Source: a virus. From it: a stretch of DNA of 35,642 nucleotides. Positions 9,911 through 19,331 of this stretch are shown here, piece after piece. Position 1 is the stretch's first letter; each line of letters begins with the position of its first letter. The notes under the pieces are model-generated. The model was not told the DNA's origin, did no database searches, and saw nothing but the letters and a program-made list of their open reading frames with translations. The stretch lies in IMG/VR virus record IMGVR_UViG_3300032738_000331, positions 1 through 35,642 of that record; one strand, 5' to 3'. Both the position numbers and the translations under genes were made by a program.

Positions 9911-10093
9911 TCAGATATCACTTGAGTATGTTAAGAAATCTGTTCCACCAATCATAGAGGTAACAAATGAATATATCGAATCAAATTCTTGAATGTTATC
10001 TGCAATTACTTTTTTAATAGTCCCATCACTACCAAACATCGTAAATGTTCTTTTTAATAAATTCACTTCACACCTTTCTAAAAGTTCTTCCAT
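9911..10093 (-). CDS. Small conserved phage protein, function unknown
   Basis: A 60-residue acidic protein, MEELLERCEVNLLKRTFTMF, ending LTYSSDI. It has no transmembrane segment or recognisable catalytic motif. Similar small proteins occur between structural genes in cyanophages as far as I recall, but no function is known to me. A perfect late promoter 22 bases upstream and no gene overlap support it being real and expressed late. Confidence 0.55.
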   Translation of the reverse strand: MEELLERCEVNLLKRTFTMFGSDGTIKKVIADNIQEFDSIYSFVTSMIGGTDFLTYSSDI

Positions 10094-10114
10094 TTTAATC
10101 CCCCATATACAATA

Positions 10115-10122
10115 TATTTATA
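10115..10122 (-). promoter_or_regulatory. T4-type late promoter TATAAATA
   Basis: A perfect TATAAATA on the minus strand in the gap 10094-10133, about 22 bases before the ATG of the 60-residue gene at 10093. Confidence 0.6.
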
Positions 10123-10133
10123 CCTCATTATAA

Positions 10134-10859
10134 TCATCCATTTTTTATGTCATAATGATATCCAGAAATTGAATATTCTAAATTATTTCCTGGGTAATCA
10201 TTGGGGGTTTCGCCTTCATATTCTGGAATTAATTTTTCACCATCATTCCTCTGAGCCACAACAAAATAATTTATCTTAGTGTATTCATTTTTATTACTCC
10301 ATGATAAGTGGGATATTGGTAAACCTTTAATATAAAATCCATTGGATTCAAGAGAATAAGTTAGAACTAATGGGACCATAGTGCAGCTCAAATGCACCGT
10401 TAATGTATTAGAATCTACAAAGTTATTCCAATAATCTGGGAACCTAACAAAAACATGAACTTTATCACGATATAGTTTAACACATCCCCTAAAATATACA
10501 CCATTCTCTGGACCCTCTAAACAAGTATGTCTAAGTCTCCAGTTTTGTTTCGCTGGGTGTGATATATCAAAATTCTTTTTAGATGATAATACATGACCAC
10601 CACCATTAGATGTTATTTCACCAGTGGCATTAACACCAGTGGCATTAACATTCTCCAGAGCCAATAAATTACCAACCTTCATATTATAATAATACCAAGG
10701 CTCACACCTAGGTTTTAAATCCAAATCAACATCATCAAGAATATCTTCTTTATGATGCTTTGGAACAAAATCAAATCTTGTTGATGGTACTCCACTAATT
10801 ACTGGATCAGCGCAATCAATTTCACCAAATAGACCCTCTTCTAATATACTTTCACTCAT
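10134..10859 (-). CDS. Fibre-type virion protein, paralogue of its upstream neighbour
   Basis: The ATG at 10857-10859 (MSESILEEGLFG) overlaps the previous gene's TGA as ATGA, so I prefer it to the slightly longer frame; this gives 241 residues. The first third is unique. The central motif KKNFDISHPAKQNWRLRH followed by TCLEGPENGVYFRG is shared almost word for word with the next upstream gene. The C-terminal beta-rich part ends GEKLIPEYEGETPNDYPGNN, again parallel to the neighbour. This module occurs in tail-fibre or appendage proteins of several phages. The exact structural role is not known to me. Translational coupling to its paralogue suggests they are made in similar amounts. Confidence 0.65.
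   Translation of the reverse strand: MSESILEEGLFGEIDCADPVISGVPSTRFDFVPKHHKEDILDDVDLDLKPRCEPWYYYNMKVGNLLALENVNATGVNATGEITSNGGGHVLSSKKNFDISHPAKQNWRLRHTCLEGPENGVYFRGCVKLYRDKVHVFVRFPDYWNNFVDSNTLTVHLSCTMVPLVLTYSLESNGFYIKGLPISHLSWSNKNEYTKINYFVVAQRNDGEKLIPEYEGETPNDYPGNNLEYSISGYHYDIKNG
10486..10577 (-). repeat. Copy 1 of a ~92-bp near-identical segment shared by two adjacent genes
   Basis: Bases 10486-10550 are identical to 11199-11263, and the match continues to about 10577 with only two mismatches (10551 and 10562). Flanking regions of the two genes are much less alike. Confidence 0.9.
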
Positions 10860-11677
10860 AATTTCCACCCCGATTCATTTCTTTTATCATAATCCCACCC
10901 AACAACTGAGTATTGCCTATTATCACCAGGATAATCATTTGGTGAATTTCCCCCATACTCTGGAATTAATTTTTCACCATCGATTCTCTCAGCAAATATT
11001 TGATAATCAAATTTCATGGTTGTTATTTTTTTATCCGATGAATATACTGTAATTTTGTGCCCATCTAATTTATAATAAAGACTTTGTGGCACATCAAATG
11101 GTGTTAATGTAACTGTGATATTATCTATATCAACAAAACCAACCCAATAACTAGGTAAGTCTATATCAACACTAAATCTACCGTATTCTTTAACCTTACC
11201 CCTAAAATATACACCATTCTCTGGACCCTCTAAACAAGTATGTCTAAGTCTCCAGTTTTGTTTTGCTGGGTGTGGTATATCAAAATTCTTCTTTAATGAT
11301 AGTAAATGTTGTCCCCCATTAAATCTTGATATAACTTCACCCTGTGCTAAAACGTGCCTACCAGTTGCAATCGTTTTATTGACTGATAGGTTATCAAATA
11401 TAGCAGCATCCCCAACAACTGATAGTGAATATGGTGAAAAATTCAATCCACAAACAGAACCTGGAATAATAGGTACTGGTGAATCAGTATTAAGAACTGG
11501 ACCAATCATTACCCCAGCAGAAATACTAGGGAATAATGATGTGCTACCAAAGATTGATGGCGATTCAATATAAGAAGAACCCCTAATTGTTTTTGGCCCT
11601 AATCCCAATGATACCGGATAGTTTTGCCCAACAACTAATTGGTGTGATATTGAAGCAGTATCTAATTGAAATGACAT
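10856..11677 (-). CDS. Fibre-type virion protein, paralogue of its downstream neighbour
   Basis: The 273-residue protein (MSFQLDTASISHQLVV) has a Gly/Ser-rich beta N-terminal half, then the shared module KKNFDIPHPAKQNWRLRH and LEGPENGVYFRG at about residues 133-165, then a beta-rich C-terminus with GEKLIPEYGGNSPNDYPGDN. Compared with the downstream gene, the N-terminal half is different while the module and end are common, suggesting duplication followed by replacement of the attachment half. It lies two bases from the beta-helix protein gene. It is probably a minor fibre or baseplate decoration protein. Confidence 0.65.
   Translation of the reverse strand: MSFQLDTASISHQLVVGQNYPVSLGLGPKTIRGSSYIESPSIFGSTSLFPSISAGVMIGPVLNTDSPVPIIPGSVCGLNFSPYSLSVVGDAAIFDNLSVNKTIATGRHVLAQGEVISRFNGGQHLLSLKKNFDIPHPAKQNWRLRHTCLEGPENGVYFRGKVKEYGRFSVDIDLPSYWVGFVDIDNITVTLTPFDVPQSLYYKLDGHKITVYSSDKKITTMKFDYQIFAERIDGEKLIPEYGGNSPNDYPGDNRQYSVVGWDYDKRNESGWKL
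11199..11290 (-). repeat. Copy 2 of the ~92-bp near-identical segment
   Basis: Partner of 10486-10577, offset by 713 bases. It encodes the ENGVYFRG and RLRHTCLEGP region of the upstream paralogue. Confidence 0.9.
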
Positions 11678-11679
11678 AA

Positions 11680-12315
11680 TTAAAATATTGAATTTTGATT
11701 GAATTCTTCGCTAGACGCCAAATAAGACTTATCAGCTAAGAACGATGATGCTGAACTTAGACTATTCATAAAATTACTATACATGTTCATTGATGTGTTT
11801 GCTATTAAATCAATTGTATATGGTGTAATCATCTTAATTCCACTCTTAGCCTTAACACTAAATCTTAGCGTGTTGATATTCACCGCTTCATTAGAATCAA
11901 TAATTACAGAACCCCTGGTATTATCTGGACCATCGGCTCTGATGTGAATATCTTGTGCTGACATTCTAATTCTACCATTTGGTGCCCGCAATACAATATC
12001 ACCATGCTCAGCTATAAGTAAAAATCCAATCCCATCCTCGGCATTTTCTGTACCAGCAGTATCGGATGCACATTTTATTCCATATACACCTGGACAACGA
12101 TTTAATGTCCAACCCTTTCGGACACCATCATTTTCTAATGTGGTATAATGGCGGCTATCAAGAGCTTGTAACATTACACCAGATTGAACATCAGATTCTA
12201 ATTCATCACCATTTCCAACATGCAAATGACCAAATTTAATTGTACCATTTTTATTACCATATTCTATGTTTTTATCGTCTTTCTTTTTTCCTGATGTTCC
12301 CCTATTACTTGTCAT
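11680..12315 (-). CDS. Baseplate spike-like protein with short beta-helix
   Basis: I choose the ATG at 12313-12315 (MTSNRGTSGKKKDD), preceded by GGGGAAG five bases upstream, over a further-upstream start inside gp5; this gives 211 residues. The central part reads in short repeated strands: GDIVLRAPNG, RIRMSAQDIHIRADG, SVIIDSNEAVNINT, KSGIKMITPYTIDLIA. That register resembles the triple-stranded beta-helix at the C-terminus of T4 gp5 and VgrG spikes. The gp5 homologue directly upstream shows no such C-terminus, so this could be a separately encoded needle or spike. The gene overlaps gp5 by 11 bases. The function is inferred from pattern and position. Confidence 0.5.
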   Translation of the reverse strand: MTSNRGTSGKKKDDKNIEYGNKNGTIKFGHLHVGNGDELESDVQSGVMLQALDSRHYTTLENDGVRKGWTLNRCPGVYGIKCASDTAGTENAEDGIGFLLIAEHGDIVLRAPNGRIRMSAQDIHIRADGPDNTRGSVIIDSNEAVNINTLRFSVKAKSGIKMITPYTIDLIANTSMNMYSNFMNSLSSASSFLADKSYLASSEEFNQNSIF

Positions 12316-14353
12316 ATACTTCCCCAACACAATCAACTACATCAATAATGGAGATACCAGCTGGGGTATTCTCCAATTCACTCAATCTAATAACATTGAA
12401 AACAGGAACCATTCTTGCATTAATTCCAGTTGTACTATTAATATATATGTTCGGTCTTTCAGTGAATCCTATACCTGGGCTATCAACAGCAACTTTAATT
12501 AATCTACCAGCATCATCAAACACTGGTGTTAATTCACTACCAAGATCTGGAGTAATAACAATATTATCATTATCATTATAATTTATTCCTGGATTTGTAA
12601 TATAGATATCCTTAATCTCCAATGCAACTGGGTATCTATTATTTAATCCCGGTCCTGAAATGACTTGAACAACTTCACCAACATTAAGTGATATTTCAGT
12701 GTTTGGTGGGATTACTGAATATGTTTGGCCATCATATACAATAGTGTCTTCTGGATTACTAAATTTATTTTGTCCTGCACCAGTACTTCCATTTGGTGAT
12801 TGTAAATATGCAACCCCAGTATCTAAAATAATTAAATCATTAATAGAGCCACCACTAGAATTAACTACAGGTAAAATGACTGCCCCATTACCAGTCCCAC
12901 AATTATTACCAAATGAAACTGATGGATTTTGAATATAATTTGATCCATTATTAAATACATCAAAGGCCAATAGTGCTCCTGATCCACTAATAATTGGGTT
13001 AGCAGAAAACCCACCACCAGTAGAGCTTATAATATTTACTTGAGGTGGACCACAAAGCACTGGGGCAGAACTACATGAACCACCACTAGATCCTAAAGCA
13101 TTAGAAATACTTTCTGATACATTTTCAGACATTTTTTGTGGGCCATACCAAAAACTCCACTCATCTATATCTGGGCATTTTAATGGTTCCTCGCATGAAA
13201 AGAATTTAAGAGTGTTAGAAATAATATCCAATGCACTTAATACATTTCCAGCAAAATCCACAACCTTACCCAAAATACCACTGATTGACGATAATGCACT
13301 ATCAATCGCACTTGTAATATCACCTAAAATATTAGATAATACACTACCAACAACATCTAAAACGCTACATATTGAGGCACTGACTCCACCAATTAACTCC
13401 ATAAATGCGGAAGTCACTAAACCTAAAAGTAATTTTGTAATTTTATTGAATACACAATTGAGAGTATCAGTTGCAGCTTCATTGGCAATTCTTAGATTTG
13501 GCCTTAAATTTGGTGGAATCAATGAAATACTAGACGCGACGACAGAATTAAATTGATTCAGAGTATAGTTTCTCATATTTTGAATCATTTCTTTAATGAA
13601 AGAACTAACCCCATTCGATACAGAATCAATTATTGATGATATTGATGTCGGCAATGCAGTAGCAGCATTTAAAAAACTATTTGTTTCACTATTTATTTTA
13701 TTAGTTGCGTTTAATCCATTCTGGATTATATTTTGCACCCCCTTAAGTTGTCCTTTGGGTCCGTCACAATCATAAGTTTTTGGTATATAATCAACCTTTA
13801 CCCCATCTTGTAATTGTATATGTCTTTCAACATAATTAACATTAGGATCAGTATTTTCCGAAGTACCAGTACCATCAGCTAATATTTTTAAATTTGATAC
13901 TAGGTGCCATTCTTTAGATGGATCATAGCCAGTAGCTGGAAAATACCTAGCCTCCTCTTCATTCTTATCATACTTAAATAATTCAGTCTGCGGCACATTT
14001 GGAATAAGTCCAAGTATAACCGGCTCTCTTGAATTGATACCGTCCTTATAATATCCCATAACATAGGTATTCTGACCAATGCTGGGGGTCATAGTACCCC
14101 CACCAATACCAGATCCGGCAGTTGTTGGTAGAAGGACTTCGGCCATAACAGCCTCATTATTTTTCAGCCCATCTTTAATAAACTTAGGATCTTGACCAAA
14201 CATTAATACTTTATATCGCTTTCCCCAACCAGGAACATCTTCACGATCATGAACTTCTGGGTTTTCATTCCCCTCCCAGTCCCCGAGCACCTGACCATAC
14301 CAGAAGGTAAATTTTGTTTTTCCTAAATGCTCGGAATTAAAATACTCAGACAT
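12305..14353 (-). CDS. 5: Baseplate hub protein gp5-like (OB-fold), without obvious lysozyme domain
   Basis: The ATG at 14351-14353 (MSEYFNSEHLGKTKFTFWYG) has a GAGG ribosome site at good spacing, giving 682 residues. Residues 10-125 match the OB-fold of cyanophage gp5: FWYGQVLGDW, DREDVPGWGKRYKV, VLLPTTAGSG, GQNTYVMGYYKDG and EPVILGLIPN. A long helical, hydrophobic segment follows (about 200-385). A Gly/Asn-rich beta section makes up the rest (GGGFSANPIISGSGALLAF, PGINYNDNDNIVITP). I see no T4-lysozyme-type catalytic sequence, so cell-wall cutting is probably supplied by the large proteins encoded upstream. gp5 trimers normally plug the tail tube and join the hub. Confidence 0.8.
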   Translation of the reverse strand: MSEYFNSEHLGKTKFTFWYGQVLGDWEGNENPEVHDREDVPGWGKRYKVLMFGQDPKFIKDGLKNNEAVMAEVLLPTTAGSGIGGGTMTPSIGQNTYVMGYYKDGINSREPVILGLIPNVPQTELFKYDKNEEEARYFPATGYDPSKEWHLVSNLKILADGTGTSENTDPNVNYVERHIQLQDGVKVDYIPKTYDCDGPKGQLKGVQNIIQNGLNATNKINSETNSFLNAATALPTSISSIIDSVSNGVSSFIKEMIQNMRNYTLNQFNSVVASSISLIPPNLRPNLRIANEAATDTLNCVFNKITKLLLGLVTSAFMELIGGVSASICSVLDVVGSVLSNILGDITSAIDSALSSISGILGKVVDFAGNVLSALDIISNTLKFFSCEEPLKCPDIDEWSFWYGPQKMSENVSESISNALGSSGGSCSSAPVLCGPPQVNIISSTGGGFSANPIISGSGALLAFDVFNNGSNYIQNPSVSFGNNCGTGNGAVILPVVNSSGGSINDLIILDTGVAYLQSPNGSTGAGQNKFSNPEDTIVYDGQTYSVIPPNTEISLNVGEVVQVISGPGLNNRYPVALEIKDIYITNPGINYNDNDNIVITPDLGSELTPVFDDAGRLIKVAVDSPGIGFTERPNIYINSTTGINARMVPVFNVIRLSELENTPAGISIIDVVDCVGEVYDK

Positions 14354-14361
14354 TATAGACC

Positions 14362-14571
14362 TCACTCATACATTCTACATTCTGGGGCTTCTGGGTTTAA
14401 ATTACAATATAATTCCAATGATGATGGGTTATGATTATCATCAGGATTATCAATTTTATATTGCATAATATTAACTAACTCATCCTCAAGATGTCTGCGT
14501 CTTTGCTTACTCATCATCACGGAATTTAATTCTTCGATTATATCTTTAGCACGATTATGTATTGTTTCCAT
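14362..14571 (-). CDS. Small conserved baseplate-region protein, function unknown
   Basis: A 69-residue, mostly helical protein (METIHNRAKDIIEELNSVMM) with basic QRRRHLEDEL and an end YCNLNPEAPECRMYE. The two cysteines near the end and the PEAPEC phrase are features I recall from a conserved small cyanophage protein beside gene 5. It abuts the hub-protein gene and sits 8 bases before the gp5 start, in the same transcript. Its role is unknown; assembly factor or minor hub component are possibilities only. Confidence 0.55.
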   Translation of the reverse strand: METIHNRAKDIIEELNSVMMSKQRRRHLEDELVNIMQYKIDNPDDNHNPSSLELYCNLNPEAPECRMYE

Positions 14572-15912
14572 TTATTTTTTATATATTGTATCTCTAACTA
14601 GATGTACTGAACTAAATGATCCTGTTCTATTAATTCTATGTGATATATCCATAATTAAGTATTTACCACTTTTAATATCGCTAGTCCTCTTAATTATATT
14701 TGATGTGTGTTCTAGAAAGTCACATTGGATAACATCACCGGCATGAATTCCAAAATCCATCGGTATCAATATATTTAGTTGTGATGTAAACATTTGATTT
14801 ACTCTATTTGATGCCTGCCTTGTTATCTTATCAATATCGAATTTAAATAGTTTAGATTCTGGTTGCTGTTCCTTCCAATTTCTACCTTTTGGTAATACCC
14901 CAGTATCCCAGAATTTGGTAGAAAATCTAGATGCTTTTTCTTGTAACTTCAAATCACTGGCTAATTTATAAAACTCAACACCCGCATTATTATCAACCAA
15001 CTCCTGCTCCAAATAATCAAAATCATTCTGTTCAAATGCTTTATTAAATGGCTCAAAGGTTCTTATCTCCCTTTTAAATAATGAACCAGAAACTAATTGA
15101 TCCTCAACATCAATATTAACATTCTCATAATGATTTATAATTTTATAATCATACCCATCTGGTAGTAATGTTGTAAGATTATGAATTAATTTTCTTTTTG
15201 GCTTCTGTGAGAATAATTTATCAATTGATTTAAATTTATATCCACCATTTTCCCCATCATGAGCTATTTCATAAAATAAATAACCAGCTAATACCCCATT
15301 TGCACCTGGAATATCCTCTGGGATACAGTGCTTAGCTAACCACGTGCAAATGTGAAATACTTTTTGACTTCCTCCAATAAAAGTAAATTCATTTAATGTC
15401 TTATCAGATTCTAAATCTTTACCAGTTTTAAGAACCTCGGTTAGAATTTCAGTAACCATATCATTAATTTTACCCTCATATTTCTGAGTTACCCTATTTT
15501 CAACCAAATGATTCATCATTGATTCTTTAGAATAGAAATCAGTTACAAGTGCAACACTAGTACTATTTCCACCAAAAGCTTCTCTAACACTACGTTTTGT
15601 TCTTAATTGATAATCACCAGTAAATAATAGTTTCTGTTTATATCCATCCTCAACAATTAATTCAGTCTTCTCACCCGCACTTTTATTAAAGAACCCCCTT
15701 CTGGCACTCTCAAAAACAGCACCGCCAGTTTCACCATAACCAGTATCAACAAATGCAGCACTAGCTCTTACTGTATTGTCCATTAAACTTTCATATAAAC
15801 TCAATTCAGAAATACCAGTAGAGAAATCTACAGTGGTCCCATCATAATTTGAAGTTATTTCTAATTTCTTAATATCAGAATTCCCACCCTGGGCAGATAC
15901 ATTTGATGGCAT
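14572..15912 (-). CDS. Baseplate hub protein, gp27-like candidate
   Basis: The 446-residue protein (MPSNVSAQGGNSDIKKLEIT) opens with a hub-domain pattern: strands, then ISELSLYESLMDNTVRASAA and FVDTGYGETGG, as in tail-hub proteins (T4 gp27, Mu gp44 type). It ends with strands around LNILIPMDFGIHAGDVIQCD and SGKYLIMDISHRINR, typical of the second hub domain. T4 gp27 is 391 residues, so size fits. It is encoded between the cell-wall-cutting tape-measure-like protein and gp5, its expected binding partner. Its ATG overlaps the upstream stop as TAATG. The gp27 assignment is inferred from pattern and place, not from an alignment. Confidence 0.5.
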   Translation of the reverse strand: MPSNVSAQGGNSDIKKLEITSNYDGTTVDFSTGISELSLYESLMDNTVRASAAFVDTGYGETGGAVFESARRGFFNKSAGEKTELIVEDGYKQKLLFTGDYQLRTKRSVREAFGGNSTSVALVTDFYSKESMMNHLVENRVTQKYEGKINDMVTEILTEVLKTGKDLESDKTLNEFTFIGGSQKVFHICTWLAKHCIPEDIPGANGVLAGYLFYEIAHDGENGGYKFKSIDKLFSQKPKRKLIHNLTTLLPDGYDYKIINHYENVNIDVEDQLVSGSLFKREIRTFEPFNKAFEQNDFDYLEQELVDNNAGVEFYKLASDLKLQEKASRFSTKFWDTGVLPKGRNWKEQQPESKLFKFDIDKITRQASNRVNQMFTSQLNILIPMDFGIHAGDVIQCDFLEHTSNIIKRTSDIKSGKYLIMDISHRINRTGSFSSVHLVRDTIYKK

Positions 15913-18900
15913 TATGCTCTACCTAGATCTAAGTTCATTTCTGGAACACTAGAAGATCCAGATGCAATAAATGGATATCCCATTGTTTTTGCTATTTGTT
16001 GTGATGGTTTATTAATAATTACAGGTTGTATAAACACATTAGCTGTTTGAGTTGGTTCATTATACGATGCGAATTTACTTATATTATTACTATTTATTTG
16101 TGGTTGTAGTGACGATACCCCACCTCTAGTCTGGGTTTGTTGAATTCTCATGACTTCCTGTGCTCTTTTAAGGAAGTCATTTTTATCAATTTGCCTGCCT
16201 TGCATATCAAAATATTTATCTTCTGGTAATCCTAGTATATTTCTTCCAGCAACAAATGTACCCACTCCAGGTATTCTTACTTTCTCTCCACTACCAGGCT
16301 TTGCGGATTTAATTTTCTTATCTAAATCACCAGCCATTTGTGGTGTAATGATTGGTGATGCAGTGTTGGTTGCTCTCGATGTTGGTGCTGCTGCGGCTGA
16401 TCTACCTAATTGTGGTGGTTTATTTTTATCTTGTTGTTTTCTGTGATTTTCCTTGTCTTCTGCCGTCCAAACTTTAGGCTTCCAAACATCTTTACCATTT
16501 TCCTTTACAATTATACCCTCAACACCATTTTTCATTGCTAATCTAGTGGGATTTTCAGCTTTCCATCCAGTTTGCCAAGGTTTAACCACCTCATTCCTTA
16601 AAACTTTCCATGGATCACCACCTTTATCCAATGAATTTACATGAGTTGTTGCATGTGGGCCAGATGCACTACCACTCATACCCTGTAATCCTATTATTTG
16701 ACCACGGGTTAATACCTGCCCAACTCTTAGATTTGATTTTTTATGTAAGTGTCCTATCAATAATTCATATTTTTTTCCATCTTTACCAATAAATGTTCCG
16801 GTGATATAATGCCCAAATCCTCTAGTACCATTCCAATTCCATCCATCAGCTTTTGTGATTGTTAATTTATCTACTGGGTTTGGGATTTTTGCTCCATTAT
16901 TAAACCCACCAGAAGAATCTAATAATGCAACATCCATACCAGAATGCTGATTATCTGGATCATTACTTTGTGTAATAGTTGCCCCACCTTTATAAGCTAA
17001 GGTGGCACCATTTAAATGCCCTCCAATACTAACCTGAGGCATTCCTGGGACCAACATAGCCCTATTTCCCGCTGTATTAAAAATATGTCCTTTATGTCTG
17101 ATTGTATTAACATTCTGAGAAGAATCCCCCCCAGCACTTGGTGTTCTAAATCCAGTAACTGCTAGAAGATTTCTTATTTGTGATTCATTATAACCTTCTG
17201 ATTTTAATTTTGTTTTTAATTGGTCCGTATTCAATGCAAGAATCAATGCACTATTCGCTTTCGCATATTCAGATTCAGTGAGTGTTCTTTTCAACTTACC
17301 TTCTCTTACTGGCTGATATTGGCCCGACCCATTGATAATATCAGTTAAACTTGAACTATTAGATAAATATTCACCTGCTGTAATTTTACCAGCTTTTATT
17401 AAAGCAGATCGATTTAATACGGATCTAGCTACTAAAGCAAGACCAACATCACCCTGCCCACTCGCTTCAGCAATCATCAATCGTAGTAATAATTCCCTCT
17501 CACCCCCAGTGACACCCTTTATATCCTCAATAAATTGCCCATCCCCATCAAATCCATCACCTGATTCCCCAGGATTTTCACCTCCTCTTTCATAATCGCT
17601 CTTACTGATCTCCATTTTAACAACATTTAATGCCTCCTTCATTTTCTTGCTAATGGATCTCTGAAGAACACCAGATAATTGCTTACTATCCATCAAACCA
17701 GAATCAATTGATAATGATCTTTCGGGTGGAATTTCACCACCCATTGAAAATGTCGAAATTCTTGACAATAATTGTCTAGTATTATCTGCACTAAAGGCAG
17801 ATACAATATACATAATTGAGTTTGATATATTCTCATATATATTCTTCGATGGCATCTGACCAAGAACCATATCAACAGTCGATGACATAAGAGAACCAAT
17901 ACCAAATGGTATATCTCTCATAATTCCAGCAATTTTAGTTAATGCTCCAAACGGGTTTGGTTTTTTTCTCCCAGATACCCTATCAATAACATCACTAAAA
18001 GTATGTGAATTTTCTGGATCTTTAAACAGCTTTGTAATCTCCCTTGGGCCACCTACATTTTTTCCTGGGGCGCTTCTTTCATTTCTAATTACAGGTCTTT
18101 TAATATCCTGATGTTTGGCTTTTATTGTTCTTTTAGGTGCTCTGGATCTGACAATTCGCCTTTTCTTATTTGTTTTCGCTACCGTTCCACCTGACCTAGC
18201 ACCCTGTGTCTCCTTTGGTCCGACGTTCTTTTTACCTGTGAAAAACACATCATAAAGCTTAGCACCAATGTAATCACCAGCAAGTCCCCCCAGAATGGCA
18301 CCAACTGGCCCCCCTAAGCCAGCTCCAATCGTTCCAAGTAGGCCAGCACCAATTAGGGAAAATGCAGCCCTTCCTAGGGGCTCTCCAAGTGCAACAGAAA
18401 TTCCAAAATCAAGAAAAGCACCTATAACGGCCATTCGTCTTAGTGCTGGTCTTACTGCCTTTAATATCACACCACGCCCGATCTTTTTTGTGGAAATTCT
18501 AGCTAGTTGCTTAGCCTTAGTTAATTTACCCTTAGGAGCTTTTGGGGTTTTAGAATCAGGTTTTTTTGAATTTGGTTTATTAGGATCTCTCTTATTTGGA
18601 TCAGGCGTATCCTTCTCATCTAATATAGAATTTGCTAATAGTTTTGTGCCACCCATTACAGCCAGCATAGTTGCTCCAGATAGAGCAAATAGAGTTCCAA
18701 AATAACCCAATTGATCTGTAAATTTATTGAAAATATTCTGTGATTCTGGTGCTCCATCTTCACCCTTAACTCTTTTTATTAAACCACTTATTGTATCATG
18801 TAATTTATATCCTTGATCAACAAAAAATACAAAAGTATCTAATAAAAACATAAATGTATTATTAATTACCTCAAAGAAAGAAGCAGTTAAAATCGATCCG

Positions 18901-19328
18901 ATTTTCCTAACTAGAGGTGAAGCCCCACCTAAAGAAAAATTATTAAATAGCCACCCTAAAAATGTAAATAATAGAAAGTTTCCTATCTTATCAAAAAAAT
19001 TAAAATTAATTTTATTGAAGGGATTTGTTATACTTGGTAATTTTATACCTAAACCCTTTGGTTTTTCTAGTTTCTTTTCTCTATCTTCATTCTTTTCTTT
19101 TTTAGCTTGCTCTCTCTTTCTTTTATCCTCTTCTTTATTATTTTTTATTAATTTTTTGAGTGATTCATTAACCTCTTCTAATGGAGTACCAATAGTATAT
19201 AAAATACCATTATTTTGTGGTGTTGAAGTGGTAGATTTATTACTCTGAATTCTACTACGCCTTACTCTAGGACTTGTATTAGTCTTCTTGTTTATAGTTG
19301 TTAATTTTGATAGTAAAGTTGAACCCAT
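15912..19328 (-). CDS. Tail tape-measure-like protein with SleB-type hydrolase and M23 endopeptidase domains
   Basis: 1,138 residues. A Lys/Glu-rich coiled region (about 55-95) leads to a hydrophobic segment (FLLFTFLGWLFNN, about 117-130) and further membrane-like stretches near 140-175, 215-235 and 305-360, the last very glycine-rich. At about 605-760 is a cell-wall hydrolase of the SleB type: LLLRLMIAEASGQGDVGLAL and ARSVLNRS. At about 790-895 is a peptidase M23-like domain: HSGMD (zinc ligands), GHLH with RVGQVLTRGQIIGLQG, and SGPHATTHVN in place of the usual TGPHLHFE. A role in perforating the cell wall during injection is inferred. It is coupled to the hub gene and follows the related 934-residue gene by 3 bases. 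Confidence 0.72.
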   Translation of the reverse strand: MGSTLLSKLTTINKKTNTSPRVRRSRIQSNKSTTSTPQNNGILYTIGTPLEEVNESLKKLIKNNKEEDKRKREQAKKEKNEDREKKLEKPKGLGIKLPSITNPFNKINFNFFDKIGNFLLFTFLGWLFNNFSLGGASPLVRKIGSILTASFFEVINNTFMFLLDTFVFFVDQGYKLHDTISGLIKRVKGEDGAPESQNIFNKFTDQLGYFGTLFALSGATMLAVMGGTKLLANSILDEKDTPDPNKRDPNKPNSKKPDSKTPKAPKGKLTKAKQLARISTKKIGRGVILKAVRPALRRMAVIGAFLDFGISVALGEPLGRAAFSLIGAGLLGTIGAGLGGPVGAILGGLAGDYIGAKLYDVFFTGKKNVGPKETQGARSGGTVAKTNKKRRIVRSRAPKRTIKAKHQDIKRPVIRNERSAPGKNVGGPREITKLFKDPENSHTFSDVIDRVSGRKKPNPFGALTKIAGIMRDIPFGIGSLMSSTVDMVLGQMPSKNIYENISNSIMYIVSAFSADNTRQLLSRISTFSMGGEIPPERSLSIDSGLMDSKQLSGVLQRSISKKMKEALNVVKMEISKSDYERGGENPGESGDGFDGDGQFIEDIKGVTGGERELLLRLMIAEASGQGDVGLALVARSVLNRSALIKAGKITAGEYLSNSSSLTDIINGSGQYQPVREGKLKRTLTESEYAKANSALILALNTDQLKTKLKSEGYNESQIRNLLAVTGFRTPSAGGDSSQNVNTIRHKGHIFNTAGNRAMLVPGMPQVSIGGHLNGATLAYKGGATITQSNDPDNQHSGMDVALLDSSGGFNNGAKIPNPVDKLTITKADGWNWNGTRGFGHYITGTFIGKDGKKYELLIGHLHKKSNLRVGQVLTRGQIIGLQGMSGSASGPHATTHVNSLDKGGDPWKVLRNEVVKPWQTGWKAENPTRLAMKNGVEGIIVKENGKDVWKPKVWTAEDKENHRKQQDKNKPPQLGRSAAAAPTSRATNTASPIITPQMAGDLDKKIKSAKPGSGEKVRIPGVGTFVAGRNILGLPEDKYFDMQGRQIDKNDFLKRAQEVMRIQQTQTRGGVSSLQPQINSNNISKFASYNEPTQTANVFIQPVIINKPSQQIAKTMGYPFIASGSSSVPEMNLDLGRA

Positions 19329-19331
19329 TTA

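Noticed and set aside
12305-14353. Lysozyme domain in gp5
   Set aside because: No lysozyme-type catalytic sequence is seen in any part of the protein, so it is not called.
14351-14365. GTG start for gp5 at 14365
   Set aside because: The ATG at 14353 has a better ribosome site at the right spacing; the GTG lies over the previous stop.
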